In this document: piece by piece, positions 8,704 through 18,197 of the stretch
Layout: the number at the start of each line of letters is the position of its first letter
Position numbering within the stretch: the first letter of the stretch is position 1
Source: Shewanella maritima
Lineage (GTDB): Bacteria > Pseudomonadota > Gammaproteobacteria > Enterobacterales > Shewanellaceae
Direction of reading: 5' to 3'
Length of the DNA stretch: 64,000 nucleotides
Assembly: GCF_004295345.1 (NCBI RefSeq)
Contig: NZ_CP036200.1
Coordinates: 2,820,001-2,884,000, forward strand
The notes under the pieces: model-generated
The model's input: the letters and a program-made list of their open reading frames with translations, nothing else
The model's database searches: none
Told to the model about the DNA's origin: nothing
Position numbers and translations under genes: made by a program

Positions 8704-10023
8704 TTGAGAACCACTGAGCTGGTCGACAGCTTTCGTCATTCAGCTCCTTATGTGAATGCACATAGGGGCAAAACATTTGTCATCATGTTAGGCGGTGAGG
8801 CGATAGCTAATGGCCACTTTAAAGCGATATTAAATGATGTCGCCATGTTGCATTCGGTCGGGATTAAAATCGTGCTGGTTTACGGCGCGCGTCCGCAAAT
8901 CGATGAAGGGCTAATGCGTGCCGGGATTGAGCCGCACTATCACAATGCGATACGTATTACCGACGATGAGAGCTTAAAGACGATTAAGCAGGTCGCGGGT
9001 GAGGCGCAGTTTGATATCACCGCGCGTTTATCTATGAGCCTAGGTAACACGCCGATGCAAGGCGCACAGATTAACGTCGTTAGCGGTAATTTCATTATTG
9101 CTCAGCCACTGGGTATTGATGATGGCGTTGACTATTGTCTTACCGGTAAAGTTAGGCGGATTGATACGCAAGGGATCCGCCGCCAACTTGATGATAACGA
9201 CATTGTGCTAATGGGGCCGATTGCAGCTTCGGTTACAGGTGAGAGTTTTAACCTCACCGCAGAAGAAGTTGCGACTCAGGTCGCCGTGAAACTTAAAGCC
9301 GACAAGATGATAGGCTTTAGCCAAACTAGTGGCTTGATTGACGCTCAAGGGCGAGTGATAGCCGAGATGATGCCCAATGAAGCGCAGACTTGGCTGGACA
9401 GCCGCTGTGAGCAACAAGCTGCGTGTACCTGCAGTGACGCCTTTGTTAAGGCCAGTATTGATGCCTGTCGTCGCGGCGTGCCGCGTTGTCACCTGGTCAG
9501 TTACCTGGATGATGGTGCCTTGCTACAAGAATTATTCTCCCGTGAAGGCATTGGTACGCAAATCGTCACAGAAAGCGCTGAGCAGCTCCGTAGAGCGACA
9601 ATTAGCGATATTGGCGGCGTGCTTAACCTTATTCGTCCACTTGAGCAGCAGGGGATTCTGGTGCGTCGCTCCCGTGAGCAGCTTGAGATGGAAATTGAGC
9701 AGTTTATGTTGATTGAACGCGATAACCTAGTGATCGGCTGTGCGGCACTATATCCGTTTGAGGAAGACAATGCTGGTGAGTTTGCTTGTCTTGTAGTTCA
9801 CCCTGAGTATCGTGATGCTGATAGAGGCAGTGTGCTGCTCAACAATATTATCGCTCAGGCAAGGCTGCGCGGGTACGAGCGCTTATTTGCTTTGACTACT
9901 CGTAGTATTCATTGGTTTTTAGAGCATGGCTTTAATATTGTGGATGTAGAGCAATTACCCGCAAAGAAAAAGCAGCTGTATAACTTCCAACGTAATTCCA
10001 AGGTGTTGGTGTTAGATCTGTAA
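8704..10023 (+). CDS. argA: N-acetylglutamate synthase (amino-acid N-acetyltransferase)
   Basis: Encodes about 439 residues carrying out the first step of arginine synthesis, acetyl-CoA plus glutamate to N-acetylglutamate. The N-terminal amino-acid-kinase-like domain contains RGKTFVIMLGGEAI, VYGARPQID and ITARLSMSLGNTPMQGA; the C-terminal GNAT domain starts near DIGGVLNLIRPLEQQGILV and includes CLVVHPEYRDADRGSVLL and TTRSIHWFLEHGF. E. coli ArgA is 443 residues. The start is uncertain: TTG at 8704 has AAGGG (8691-8695) at ideal distance and gives MRTTELVDSFRHS, matching the family; an ATG at 8683 would add seven residues but lacks a good ribosome-binding site. Confidence 0.95.
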   Translation: MRTTELVDSFRHSAPYVNAHRGKTFVIMLGGEAIANGHFKAILNDVAMLHSVGIKIVLVYGARPQIDEGLMRAGIEPHYHNAIRITDDESLKTIKQVAGEAQFDITARLSMSLGNTPMQGAQINVVSGNFIIAQPLGIDDGVDYCLTGKVRRIDTQGIRRQLDDNDIVLMGPIAASVTGESFNLTAEEVATQVAVKLKADKMIGFSQTSGLIDAQGRVIAEMMPNEAQTWLDSRCEQQAACTCSDAFVKASIDACRRGVPRCHLVSYLDDGALLQELFSREGIGTQIVTESAEQLRRATISDIGGVLNLIRPLEQQGILVRRSREQLEMEIEQFMLIERDNLVIGCAALYPFEEDNAGEFACLVVHPEYRDADRGSVLLNNIIAQARLRGYERLFALTTRSIHWFLEHGFNIVDVEQLPAKKKQLYNFQRNSKVLVLDL

Positions 10024-10060
10024 ATTAGCCCTATTGACTATACGAGAATTCAATGCATAA

Positions 10061-10088
10061 AAAACCGAAGCCCTTGAGCTTCGGTTTT
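10061..10088. terminator. Bidirectional terminator between argA and pilY1
   Basis: Stem AAAACCGAAGC (10061-10071) / GCTTCGGTTTT (10078-10088), A-run before and T-run after, serving convergent argA and pilY1. Confidence 0.93.
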
Positions 10089-10129
10089 TTGTTATGACTA
10101 CTGCTAGCATTCAGCATTATCGCTAACGG

Positions 10130-13100
10130 CTAGTTCGCTGAGTGGAAGTAAATGCGGTTCATATTAAGGCCGCTGCCAATACAGCTTTCGTCGCCCTCAG
10201 CGCAGCCATCATCAAAATCATCGGCTTTTTGCATACGCTCAGCGGCAAGACCAATGCCGATTAAGTACATGCTGTTGCCACCTTTTGGCACCACGATTTT
10301 TGGCGTGTCGGGAATGCCTTCACCCGTTTCATAAGACTCGCTCTTATAGGCGCGTCTGCCATGGTGTAAATCGAAACCATACAGATAGCCTTTACCTGTG
10401 GTCATACACTGCTCTTGGTCGGTATAGTCGCCTGGTACATAAGTGGTGAAGAACACTCGACCTTTCGCTACGACGGCTGCAGATAAACTTTTCTCGCCAG
10501 TGCGCGGTAGGCTGTAGTACCAGCCACGCTTATTGGCAAAGCGGAAGTAGTCGGTTTCAGACGCTGGCGCAGCTTTAGTGGCATTGTATAAGTCACTGAG
10601 CATTAGTGGTTCAGGTACTTTATGCGCTCTGCCATTAAATGACTTGGTATTGACGTTACGGTCTTGTACTACGAAGAACTTGTCGTCACGTGTCTTGTCG
10701 AGCGGGTGAGGACGGTGGCCGCTGCCGATCACAATGGCATCGTATGGGATGTTCTGGGTCGTTCTAAATGTTTTACCGTTTTTATTCACTTGCTGCGCTG
10801 TGGTGACCATGGTTTGTGCGACAGCAGGCTCTGAGAAAAAGCGGCGGTCGCTAAACTGAGTTTTACCACCAAGACTGGCAAGCTTAAACCCTGTCCATGG
10901 CGCTTCACGGCCGTTGGCATCAGGGCTTGGCAAGTCCATACGCCAAATATTGGCGCCAGTATCTGTGGCATAGATACGATCGGTTAGCCCATCATTGTTA
11001 CTATCAAGCACGGCAACCTTGTTAGGGATAGAGTCAGCGATCCCTGGCAGCTGTGTTTTACCTCGGCCGTGCTCATTGCTAAAGGTATGTACTAGATTAC
11101 CTTTATCGGCATCAATAATGTAAACACTGCGACCTATGGTGTCGCTAATTCCCACTGCTGCGCTGTCTTTTGTTGCCGGAGAATAACCGCCACCAACAAT
11201 CATCACAGGTTTTGCAGTTGCTATGCTGGCACTGTTTTTGGGATAACCCGGAATATGGGTGATCACAGGAGTTGACCAGGTTTGCCCCAGACCTTCAAAT
11301 CCAGCTGTGTGCGGCGAAACTCGCCATTTAAATTTAGGCGCATCTGGGTTGGTAATATCTAGCGCGTAATATGCATTGCCGCCACGGCGCATACCAAAGA
11401 ACAACCAGGCTGTAGTGACTTTGCCTGTAGCGTTGCGTTTAATGTGCGCAACCGGTGAGCTATCTAGCCCATATACTGAGTGCACACCTGAGTTAGGGTT
11501 ATTGGTTAGCTCACGCACGTTAGGCAGCAGTTCTTTGGGCATATAAGCCCAAGATTCAGACACAGAAGTGCCATTGTCTTTAAACATGTGCATCAGACCA
11601 TGGTTAGTGCTCACTACAATGCGGGTATCGGGTCTCTCAGCGCTGCCATAGTTAATCACTATAGGCTTAGAGTGCAGTGAGTCGCCCATAATGTCTTTAC
11701 GCAAATCATTGGTGTTGTTGTCGTTATTGTCATCATTAACGTCGTAACCCTGGATCCACTTAAATAGCTTATTGACCTTAGTTTTATCAACCCGCATGAA
11801 ATTGGCTAGTTGCTTTTCGCCGCCAAGTGAGCGCCGCGCATTACTCTGTGTTAAAGGCTGAATTTCACCTCGTGCGCCTAGGTCGCTATACAGTTTGCGA
11901 CTGTAGTTGCTCTGTAAGTGTTGGGCGATGCCGCCAAGCTTTACGTCGCTGCCATCACCACCACTTGGCATGCTGGCGCAGTTTTTAGTCCACAAGCTGC
12001 AGGCTGAGTCTTTGAGTAAACCACTATCATCTAGTGCAGGTTTACCACGGGCATCAGTTACCTTGCCTTTGTTATTCACTTGCAGTTTTTTGATATTGCC
12101 TGACCAGCGCGGGCCTTTTGATGGCAAGAACATCGAGTAAAAGGCACCATTGTTGGTGTCAATTCGACCTGCAGATACCGCAGGCGAGCTAAAGGTTGCC
12201 GGTTTATTGCTGACTTCGGCAAATACCTTTTGCAGTGCTTTTTGCAGCGCTTCGGCACTGTTAGCTGAAAAATATGAGCCGCCGCCATTTTTCGCGGTTT
12301 CCATTAACAAGCCACGGGCTTTGTCTGCATCACGACTAAAGCCAATGGTGTAGGTGGTGATGTTTTGCTTGGTTTGCATCGATGGATTAACGTCATTCTC
12401 ATACATCCATTTAGCAAGCTCTGGCAGACCGCGGTTTTTACCTATGTGTTTACCCACGAGTTTGGCGATACGCGCACGTGAGTATTCATCACGAGTTGGG
12501 TAACCGTCGGTGATGTACACAATAGAGGCGTTTGGCTGGCAAACTTTGCCTATGAATGGCGAGATATACTTGCCGCCTTTCTCTACGCTAGTGTCACGCG
12601 GGCTGTTAATGTCGCCAGTGTCGGCTTCACGTCCCCATGGGCGAGGCTGTGGATAAGGGCGAACAGGGTTTTTACCAAAGTGCACTTCGCTGCCACTAAA
12701 GTAACTGTAAGCCTCATACATGGTGTCGCACAAAGGAGTGTAATTTCGATATACACCATGCAGGTTTTGCACCTTATCGAGCAGCGACTTTTTGTTTTGA
12801 TCTGTAAAAGGTTTAATGCCGTGGATCACACGTCCACCTGTGTTGGTGTTGCGACCACGATTGGTGTCGTTTTTGTTGAATATAGCCAAGCCAAACTCAA
12901 CACCTGGGGTGTTAATAATGGTGTTTTCAATAACGCGACGAGCGACATCCATACGGGTATAGTCACGAGTTTTACGTTTTGAGTGATACCACTGGATGTA
13001 CTTTTTGGTATACAAGGTGACTGGTTTGCCGATACCAAATTCGGTGTTCATTGACTTAGCAATTACATCGTCAATGTCACTTGGTTTTTTGCTGGCAGGC

Positions 13101-13723
13101 GTAAGGTAAGGTTTGTCAAAACCATCTACCGGAAAGCCATTCGTATAGCGTTTGTTGCTAATGGCGCCATGGGCGTTAACTGGGTTTTTCTCGGCTATGT
13201 CTTCGTAGCAGTCTAGGGTGTCAATGCTGCTGCCATCACCAGTTGGTAGCTCTGACCAGGTGCGAGTTTGACTGTCATAGTGGCGCAGGTAGCCTGTGAA
13301 CATACCATAGCGCTTTAAATAATCTTTTGATTGGCCGCAGCCGTTAAAACGATATTGAATTTTCTGGGCGCTGTTTAAGGTAGGAATAGTTTCAACATCA
13401 TTGCTGTAATACAAGGTTGTGCTGTCACTGAGATTTTCTTTTTGCTGATCGTAAAGCTCATCCGCTTTGAATACCACTTTACCAAAATTACGGCGGCCAA
13501 TAGTGCCGACGTACTCCATTGAGCCAGAGGTATCAAAGATAACCAGTACTTGCGGGCGTTCGTTCAAACGAATGCTCGACTCTGTTACATAAAGTTCGGT
13601 GTCATCAGCCACAGCAAAGCCTGTAAAAGTAAGGCTAGTAAAAGCCAGACTCGCAACACCTAGGCTAAAGAAGCTGATAGCGCTGCAGGCAACTCGCGCG
13701 CAGTAGATTAAGCGTGCGATCAT
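10130..13723 (-). CDS. pilY1: PilY1-like type IV pilus tip adhesin / biogenesis factor
   Basis: Encodes 1197 residues with an N-terminal signal peptide (to about residue 39, ending AVA). A von Willebrand A domain begins around residue 58 with the MIDAS motif DTSGSM (64-69) and continues with ASIVYITDGYPTRDE. The C-terminal half is the PilC/PilY1 beta-propeller, with YGLDSSPVAHI, GMRRGGNAYYALDI and a calcium-binding loop DSNNDGLTD near residue 904. PilY1 proteins sit at the pilus tip with minor pilins and control extension, adhesion and surface sensing. The start overlaps the pilX stop (ATGA), implying translational coupling. The other minor-pilin genes usually found with it (pilV, pilW, pilE, fimT) are absent here. 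Confidence 0.9.
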   Translation of the reverse strand: MIARLIYCARVACSAISFFSLGVASLAFTSLTFTGFAVADDTELYVTESSIRLNERPQVLVIFDTSGSMEYVGTIGRRNFGKVVFKADELYDQQKENLSDSTTLYYSNDVETIPTLNSAQKIQYRFNGCGQSKDYLKRYGMFTGYLRHYDSQTRTWSELPTGDGSSIDTLDCYEDIAEKNPVNAHGAISNKRYTNGFPVDGFDKPYLTPASKKPSDIDDVIAKSMNTEFGIGKPVTLYTKKYIQWYHSKRKTRDYTRMDVARRVIENTIINTPGVEFGLAIFNKNDTNRGRNTNTGGRVIHGIKPFTDQNKKSLLDKVQNLHGVYRNYTPLCDTMYEAYSYFSGSEVHFGKNPVRPYPQPRPWGREADTGDINSPRDTSVEKGGKYISPFIGKVCQPNASIVYITDGYPTRDEYSRARIAKLVGKHIGKNRGLPELAKWMYENDVNPSMQTKQNITTYTIGFSRDADKARGLLMETAKNGGGSYFSANSAEALQKALQKVFAEVSNKPATFSSPAVSAGRIDTNNGAFYSMFLPSKGPRWSGNIKKLQVNNKGKVTDARGKPALDDSGLLKDSACSLWTKNCASMPSGGDGSDVKLGGIAQHLQSNYSRKLYSDLGARGEIQPLTQSNARRSLGGEKQLANFMRVDKTKVNKLFKWIQGYDVNDDNNDNNTNDLRKDIMGDSLHSKPIVINYGSAERPDTRIVVSTNHGLMHMFKDNGTSVSESWAYMPKELLPNVRELTNNPNSGVHSVYGLDSSPVAHIKRNATGKVTTAWLFFGMRRGGNAYYALDITNPDAPKFKWRVSPHTAGFEGLGQTWSTPVITHIPGYPKNSASIATAKPVMIVGGGYSPATKDSAAVGISDTIGRSVYIIDADKGNLVHTFSNEHGRGKTQLPGIADSIPNKVAVLDSNNDGLTDRIYATDTGANIWRMDLPSPDANGREAPWTGFKLASLGGKTQFSDRRFFSEPAVAQTMVTTAQQVNKNGKTFRTTQNIPYDAIVIGSGHRPHPLDKTRDDKFFVVQDRNVNTKSFNGRAHKVPEPLMLSDLYNATKAAPASETDYFRFANKRGWYYSLPRTGEKSLSAAVVAKGRVFFTTYVPGDYTDQEQCMTTGKGYLYGFDLHHGRRAYKSESYETGEGIPDTPKIVVPKGGNSMYLIGIGLAAERMQKADDFDDGCAEGDESCIGSGLNMNRIYFHSAN

Positions 13724-14169
13724 GACTCACTCCCAGTGAAAACTTCCTGCTCAACTCCACTCACTACAGTAAGCCTGCCATTGTCATTACGACCAAATTT
13801 AGCAGTGCTAGTCACTTCTGCGCGGCGGCAATTAACCAAATCAACTGAATAGGCTTTACTACTGCGCTGGCAGCTCACATCCACCAAAGTCATAGGCTCG
13901 ATTTTAGAGCTCACTCTAAATTGCTCATCTTCAATGTCGATTGGCGTTTTAATGCTTGCCATGGATTCGCCTTGGTGATTCTTAAGCACAAGGGTTTGTG
14001 CACCAATAGCAGCAGATTTAGCGCCTACGCGTTCAGAGCTGGCGCCAGCCATGCGCAGTGATTGACTAGAGTTACTGGCTAGCGTGACGCCAATAATTGT
14101 CATCAGTACTAAAATTATTAAAGCGAAAAACAGTACAACGCCCTGCTGCTTTTTGAGTGAGTACTTCAT
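13720..14169 (-). CDS. pilX: PilX-like minor pilin assembly protein
   Basis: Encodes about 149 residues. The N-terminus MKYSLKKQQGVVLFFALIIL has the PilX pattern: a short basic leader, QQG followed by a hydrophobic helix (residues about 9-33) rather than the GFTLIE of major pilins. The rest contains TLVDVSCQRSSKAYSVDLVNCRRAEV with two cysteines that may pair. The ATG at 14169 is chosen over one 21 codons upstream because AAGG lies six bases before it and it gives a pilin-like leader. Its stop overlaps the pilY1 start by four bases, so the two form an operon. PilX is a minor pilin that helps prime pili and present PilY1. Confidence 0.8.
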   Translation of the reverse strand: MKYSLKKQQGVVLFFALIILVLMTIIGVTLASNSSQSLRMAGASSERVGAKSAAIGAQTLVLKNHQGESMASIKTPIDIEDEQFRVSSKIEPMTLVDVSCQRSSKAYSVDLVNCRRAEVTSTAKFGRNDNGRLTVVSGVEQEVFTGSES

Positions 14170-14410
14170 TGGAAACCTTTTTAGTAAATTAAATACAGCT
14201 TGCCTACAACGGCTTGAGCAACTCTGAGTCAATGAGAAGGTAAAAATCAGACCAACTTGTCAGATCGGCGCTATTTTATCCAATTAGTCGCAAAGCGGAA
14301 CGCTAGACGGTTTAATGAGCCAAAAAAACGCTAATAGTTTGAATTGGTGTGTTTTTAGTGTTCTGTTGCTGTAATGGAATGAGTGATAATGTTCAATTAG
14401 TTAGTATATT

Positions 14411-14424
14411 GTTGCATATGCAAC
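14411..14424. promoter_or_regulatory. Perfect 14-base palindrome GTTGCATATGCAAC
   Basis: Fully symmetric site in the pilX-rsgA intergenic region, about 240 bases from the pilX start. Such a dyad is typical of a homodimeric repressor or activator operator; the binding protein is unknown. Confidence 0.35.
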
Positions 14425-14660
14425 CTGATGATGTGGTTACGAGGAGTGGTAATGAATGTTTGGCTATGAGCATTAGTGAGGTATGTGCAGCTGACAAGGT
14501 AAGATTTGCGTGAGTTACGTCGACATTTTATACAGCTACATTAGCCATGTAGAATATGAGCTGTTAGTATGCCGCCATTAATCACTGAGCGAGGATTTTT
14601 GATGATTGTCATCCACTACGCCGGTGTTGTTGGAGCGCTAAGCGCTTAATTCCTGCAATA

Positions 14661-14692
14661 CCCGGTGCTGTCACCGGGGCACATTATGCCCC
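14661..14692 (+). promoter_or_regulatory. Two mutually exclusive hairpins in the rsgA leader
   Basis: CCCGGTG (14661-14667) pairs with CACCGGG (14672-14678); GGGGC (14676-14680) can instead pair with GCCCC (14688-14692). The shared G-tract makes the two stems compete. They lie 55-86 bases before the rsgA start and just after a possible 15-codon reading frame (14602-14649). A switching role is only a hypothesis. Confidence 0.35.
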
Positions 14693-14746
14693 AAACTGAA
14701 TTTTGTTATACGCAGGTGCTGAGCATCGCGTAGGGGTAGATCTACC

Positions 14747-15787
14747 ATGTTAACTTCATACTCGCTTGCCGAATTAGGTTGGCGACCATATTTTCAACAA
14801 CAATTATCTTTAGCAGAACTTGAGTCTTGCTCTGTTGCACGCGTGAGCGAGCAGCATCGTAGCCAATTACAACTGCTTACAGAACAAGGTGCCCGGTCAA
14901 TTCAAGTGACACCAAACATGCCCAGCATTTGTGTTGGTGACTGGCTGCTAATTAACGATGATGGTTTCGTGCGATTACTTGAGCGTGCCACTGAGTTTAG
15001 TCGTAAAGCACCGGGTTCAAAGCTTGCCAAGCAACTCATTGCCGCAAACTTAGATACCGTGCTGGTGGTGATGTCACTTAACCATGACTTTAGTTTAAGC
15101 CGCTTAGAGCGCTATTTGGCGCTGATAAACCAAACTGGAGCAAGGCCGGTTGTGGTGCTTACTAAAGCAGATCTCTGTGATGATATTTATAGTTATCAGT
15201 CGCAAGTACAAGCGCTTGACCCTTTACTAGATGTTGTTTGCGTTAATGCGTTGGACCAATCTAGTGTCAGTGCGCTAGCTATCTACTGTAAAACTGGGCA
15301 AACCTTAGCTGTGATGGGCTCATCGGGTGTGGGTAAGTCAACTTTACTCAACAGTTTGCAAGGTGAAGAAACCCTGCAAACTGGCAGCATTCGTGAAGAC
15401 GACAGTAAAGGCCGCCATACCACCACATCGCGCTCATTACATGTGATGGCTGCTGGTGGTTTGTTGCTGGACACACCAGGCATGCGTGAGCTACAGCTTT
15501 CTGATGTGGAGTCGGGTATAGCAACGACTTTTGCCGATATCGAGGCTTTGGCTCAGCATTGCCGCTTCAGTGATTGTAGCCATCAAGGTGAGCCAGGATG
15601 TGCGGTCACACAAGCGATAGAATCAGGCGAATTGGAGCTAAGGCGCTTAACTAACTATTTAAAACTTTCCCGTGAGCAAGCATTGAACGCAGCGAGTTTG
15701 GCAGAGCGCCGCGCTAAAGATAAAGCATTAGGCAAGATGTATCGCACGATACAAGGTGAAAGTAAAAAGCTAAAGAAAGGTTATTAA
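14747..15787 (+). CDS. rsgA: Small ribosomal subunit biogenesis GTPase RsgA
   Basis: Encodes 346 residues with the circularly permuted GTPase order typical of RsgA/YjeQ: an N-terminal OB-like region (about 40-90), G4 motif TKAD (about residue 141), then G1 GSSGVGKSTLLNS, switch region GRHTTTSR, G3 DTPGMREL, and a C-terminal zinc knuckle CRFSDCSHQGEPGC. RsgA checks late 30S maturation and releases on GTP hydrolysis. It is not next to orn and psd as the canonical rsgA usually is, so it could be the second rsgA that some Shewanella and Vibrio carry. That paralogue assignment is inference. It ends in its own terminator. Confidence 0.92.
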   Translation: MLTSYSLAELGWRPYFQQQLSLAELESCSVARVSEQHRSQLQLLTEQGARSIQVTPNMPSICVGDWLLINDDGFVRLLERATEFSRKAPGSKLAKQLIAANLDTVLVVMSLNHDFSLSRLERYLALINQTGARPVVVLTKADLCDDIYSYQSQVQALDPLLDVVCVNALDQSSVSALAIYCKTGQTLAVMGSSGVGKSTLLNSLQGEETLQTGSIREDDSKGRHTTTSRSLHVMAAGGLLLDTPGMRELQLSDVESGIATTFADIEALAQHCRFSDCSHQGEPGCAVTQAIESGELELRRLTNYLKLSREQALNAASLAERRAKDKALGKMYRTIQGESKKLKKGY

Positions 15788-15831
15788 TCACCAAATTGTC
15801 GTTTAGAGGATAGCTAGACGATATAAGCGAG

Positions 15832-15863
15832 AAGGTCACAGCGTTAATAGCTGTGACCTTTTT
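15832..15863 (+). terminator. Terminator of rsgA
   Basis: Stem AAGGTCACAGC (15832-15842) / GCTGTGACCTT (15850-15860), 7-base loop, T-run to 15863. Confidence 0.92.
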
Positions 15864-15901
15864 GCTTTTTAGGTTTTTGCATACAAAAAAGTAGAATCTA
15901 A

Positions 15902-16765
15902 CTAAAAGTAGTAAGTGTACGAAGCTGCTGCGCGATATAACACATCTTCAAAGCCAATAAGATCTAACTCATAGTCACGTTTAATGTACTGTGTTGCAAA
16001 AGTTAGCAGGTGATTTTGGTTTGCCAAAGGTACGATAACATTGATGTTTAGCTGATCCTGTACATAAAACTGGCCAGCGTCATACTTCCAGTTACCCTGG
16101 AAAGTACGCAGGGTAGCATTGAGCTGCACACCAGAGTGGGCGAAGGTGTAGGCATTGTTCCACTCTAAATAGTAGCCATAACCTTTGCGTCCAAGTACAT
16201 CTTCACCATGGCCGCCATTTTCCCGTGGCCAATCATCGTCTTTCTCTTCGTTGCTGTAACCAAGGGCGGCAACAAAACCTAGATCATAATAATTGTCGCT
16301 ACCAAAGCGGCGATCAAGCGCCACACCCGCAAGGGTGAGCATTTCGAACTCTTCAAGTTGTTGGCTGTTGTAATGGCCTTCATGACGAGCGTGAATACTC
16401 AGTAAGTAATCGTCATTGTCGCCAAAGGCCATTAATGGGCGCTGGTATCTTAGTTTCCAGTCCATTGAGTCACGATAACGGTCTTCATCGTATTTCTCTG
16501 AGTCTTTCTCGTAAAAGTAACTTAGGCGAATGTCATAATGGTTGGCACCCAGTTGATATGGGTCAACATAGCGAAGGTTGCTATATATTAACCGAGCGCC
16601 AACGCCGCGTGACAACGAGCTATCGGGCGACTCTGGGTAGGCTTCCATTCCAGAAATGAGCGACACCGCAAAAGGCGAATCATCCTGTGCGTATAGCTGA
16701 GCGCTAAGGCTAACTGTGGTCGCGAATAATAGGCCAAGCTGGGCGGTTTTTATTAAGTTATACAT
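15902..16765 (-). CDS. Predicted outer-membrane beta-barrel protein, unknown function
   Basis: Encodes 287 residues. A signal peptide ends near residue 26 (SLSAQLYA, then QDDSPF). The mature part has alternating aromatic/polar strands (YDIRLSYFYEKD, YYLEWNNAYTF, AASYTYYF) and ends in phenylalanine, the terminal signature recognised by the Bam machinery. This indicates an outer-membrane barrel of roughly 10-12 strands. No specific family was recognised. It lies downstream of envZ on the same strand with about 94 bases between, so it could be co-expressed with or regulated by OmpR-EnvZ; that is inference from position only. Confidence 0.7.
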   Translation of the reverse strand: MYNLIKTAQLGLLFATTVSLSAQLYAQDDSPFAVSLISGMEAYPESPDSSLSRGVGARLIYSNLRYVDPYQLGANHYDIRLSYFYEKDSEKYDEDRYRDSMDWKLRYQRPLMAFGDNDDYLLSIHARHEGHYNSQQLEEFEMLTLAGVALDRRFGSDNYYDLGFVAALGYSNEEKDDDWPRENGGHGEDVLGRKGYGYYLEWNNAYTFAHSGVQLNATLRTFQGNWKYDAGQFYVQDQLNINVIVPLANQNHLLTFATQYIKRDYELDLIGFEDVLYRAAASYTYYF

Positions 16766-16859
16766 AGTGGCGCTCTCAGTTTTTGGTGGGTTCCATTTAT
16801 CAAGGTATCAGCAGCGTTTGAGCCTTACCTAGATGATCAATTCAGGTTGTCTATCCCTG

Positions 16860-18185
16860 CTACAGGTTTTTTGGCAGCAATACGGTGGCTTTTAGCCCGC
16901 CTTGCTCACGATTGCTTAGTAATATCTTGCCCTGATGCCTGTCGACAATACGTTTAATGATCGCCAAGCCTAAGCCAGAGCCGATACTGCCACGGGCGCT
17001 GTCACCTTGGGTGAAAGGTAAAAACAGCTGCTCTATTTGTGACTCATCAATACCGCTGCCGTTATCTTCTACATCAAAGCCGACATAGTTGCTGCTTTCA
17101 AAACTACTGATTTTTACCCAGCCTTCGCCATAGCGATAGGCATTCTCAACCAGATTACTGAGTACACGTTTAATGGCAACACTGTGCATCAGTGTGTCGG
17201 AGGTTTGCTTGAGGTCTAACTCGATTTTGACGCTGCGATAAGCTTCCTGCTGAGCGATTTCTTGGATGAGTCGATTGACTTGATCCGGCTCTTTTTCGTG
17301 TTCCTGATCGTTACGAATATAAGCGATAAACTGTTGGATAATATCATCCATATCTTCAATGTCGGCAACGATACCTTCTTTGAGGTAGGCATCTTCTTCA
17401 CCCATCATCTCTGTTGCTAAACGGATGCGTGTGAGCGGTGTGCGGATGTCATGGGAAATACCTGCCATCAATAAGGTTCTATCTTGCTCCAATTGCTGCA
17501 TACTTTGCGACATTTGATTGAAAGCGTGGGTTACTTCCACAATTTCGCTCGAGCCGTTTAGAGGAAGTGGCTTAGGGAAGTCTCCTTGAGACACGGTCAT
17601 TGCCGCTTTTTGTAATCGTTTTAGCGGACGGTTTTGCTTGCGAGCAAACAGCCAGCCGCCAGCAACACTGAGCGCACCGATAACTAGTAAGTATAGGGTG
17701 AGGGGAGATAAGTCCGACTCATTCATGCCAGTCAGTGGCACTTTAATCCACACCGACGGAGCTTGCGGAGGCTTAATCCATACGTTCAGGCGCTCGTCTT
17801 GAGAGAACCTGACCTCGGCAGGACCGTTAAGGTATACCGACATTTGATCGGATAAAAAACCATAGTAAGTGGCATTCTCTACCCCCGCTTGGCGTGCTTG
17901 CTGCTGGTTGTAGATTGTCATGACATCGTCGCGTACTTTGGCGTTTAGCGCATCGACTAGGGTGAGGTTTTCGCGGTCAATCACCACGCCATCAACAAAT
18001 AGGATGTTAATTTGGCGGGCGATCAGCTGGTTGATTTGCTCGTATGATGGCTTAATAAAATAAACCGCTACAGACCAGTAGGATACGAGTTGGTTGATCA
18101 GCAGCAAGCTGCCAATCAGCATGACTGTTTGGCTAAAAGCGCTGCGGGGCAACAGGCGTTGCCACCATTTTAGCTTTAGCTTCAT
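16860..18185 (-). CDS. envZ: Osmosensing histidine kinase EnvZ
   Basis: Encodes 441 residues: transmembrane helix 1 (about 18-43), a periplasmic domain (about 45-162), transmembrane helix 2 (about 163-181), a HAMP linker (about 182-235), the H-box with phosphorylated His245 in [21 protein letters not shown], and an ATPase domain with the N-box [11 protein letters not shown]1 box DNGSGI and G2 box GSGLGLAI. It phosphorylates OmpR. It starts 12 bases after the ompR stop, the conserved ompR-envZ order. E. coli EnvZ has 450 residues. Confidence 0.95.
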   Translation of the reverse strand: MKLKLKWWQRLLPRSAFSQTVMLIGSLLLINQLVSYWSVAVYFIKPSYEQINQLIARQINILFVDGVVIDRENLTLVDALNAKVRDDVMTIYNQQQARQAGVENATYYGFLSDQMSVYLNGPAEVRFSQDERLNVWIKPPQAPSVWIKVPLTGMNESDLSPLTLYLLVIGALSVAGGWLFARKQNRPLKRLQKAAMTVSQGDFPKPLPLNGSSEIVEVTHAFNQMSQSMQQLEQDRTLLMAGISHDIRTPLTRIRLATEMMGEEDAYLKEGIVADIEDMDDIIQQFIAYIRNDQEHEKEPDQVNRLIQEIAQQEAYRSVKIELDLKQTSDTLMHSVAIKRVLSNLVENAYRYGEGWVKISSFESSNYVGFDVEDNGSGIDESQIEQLFLPFTQGDSARGSIGSGLGLAIIKRIVDRHQGKILLSNREQGGLKATVLLPKNL

Positions 18186-18197
18186 AATTGCAGTGGA

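Larger units (their letters stand above)
14170..14746. other. Intergenic region pilX-rsgA
   Basis: A stretch of nearly 580 bases between divergent pilX and rsgA. It holds a 14-base palindrome at 14411-14424, a possible 15-codon leader reading frame at 14602-14649, and two overlapping hairpins at 14661-14692. No remnant of pilW or pilV was recognised. Confidence 0.5.
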
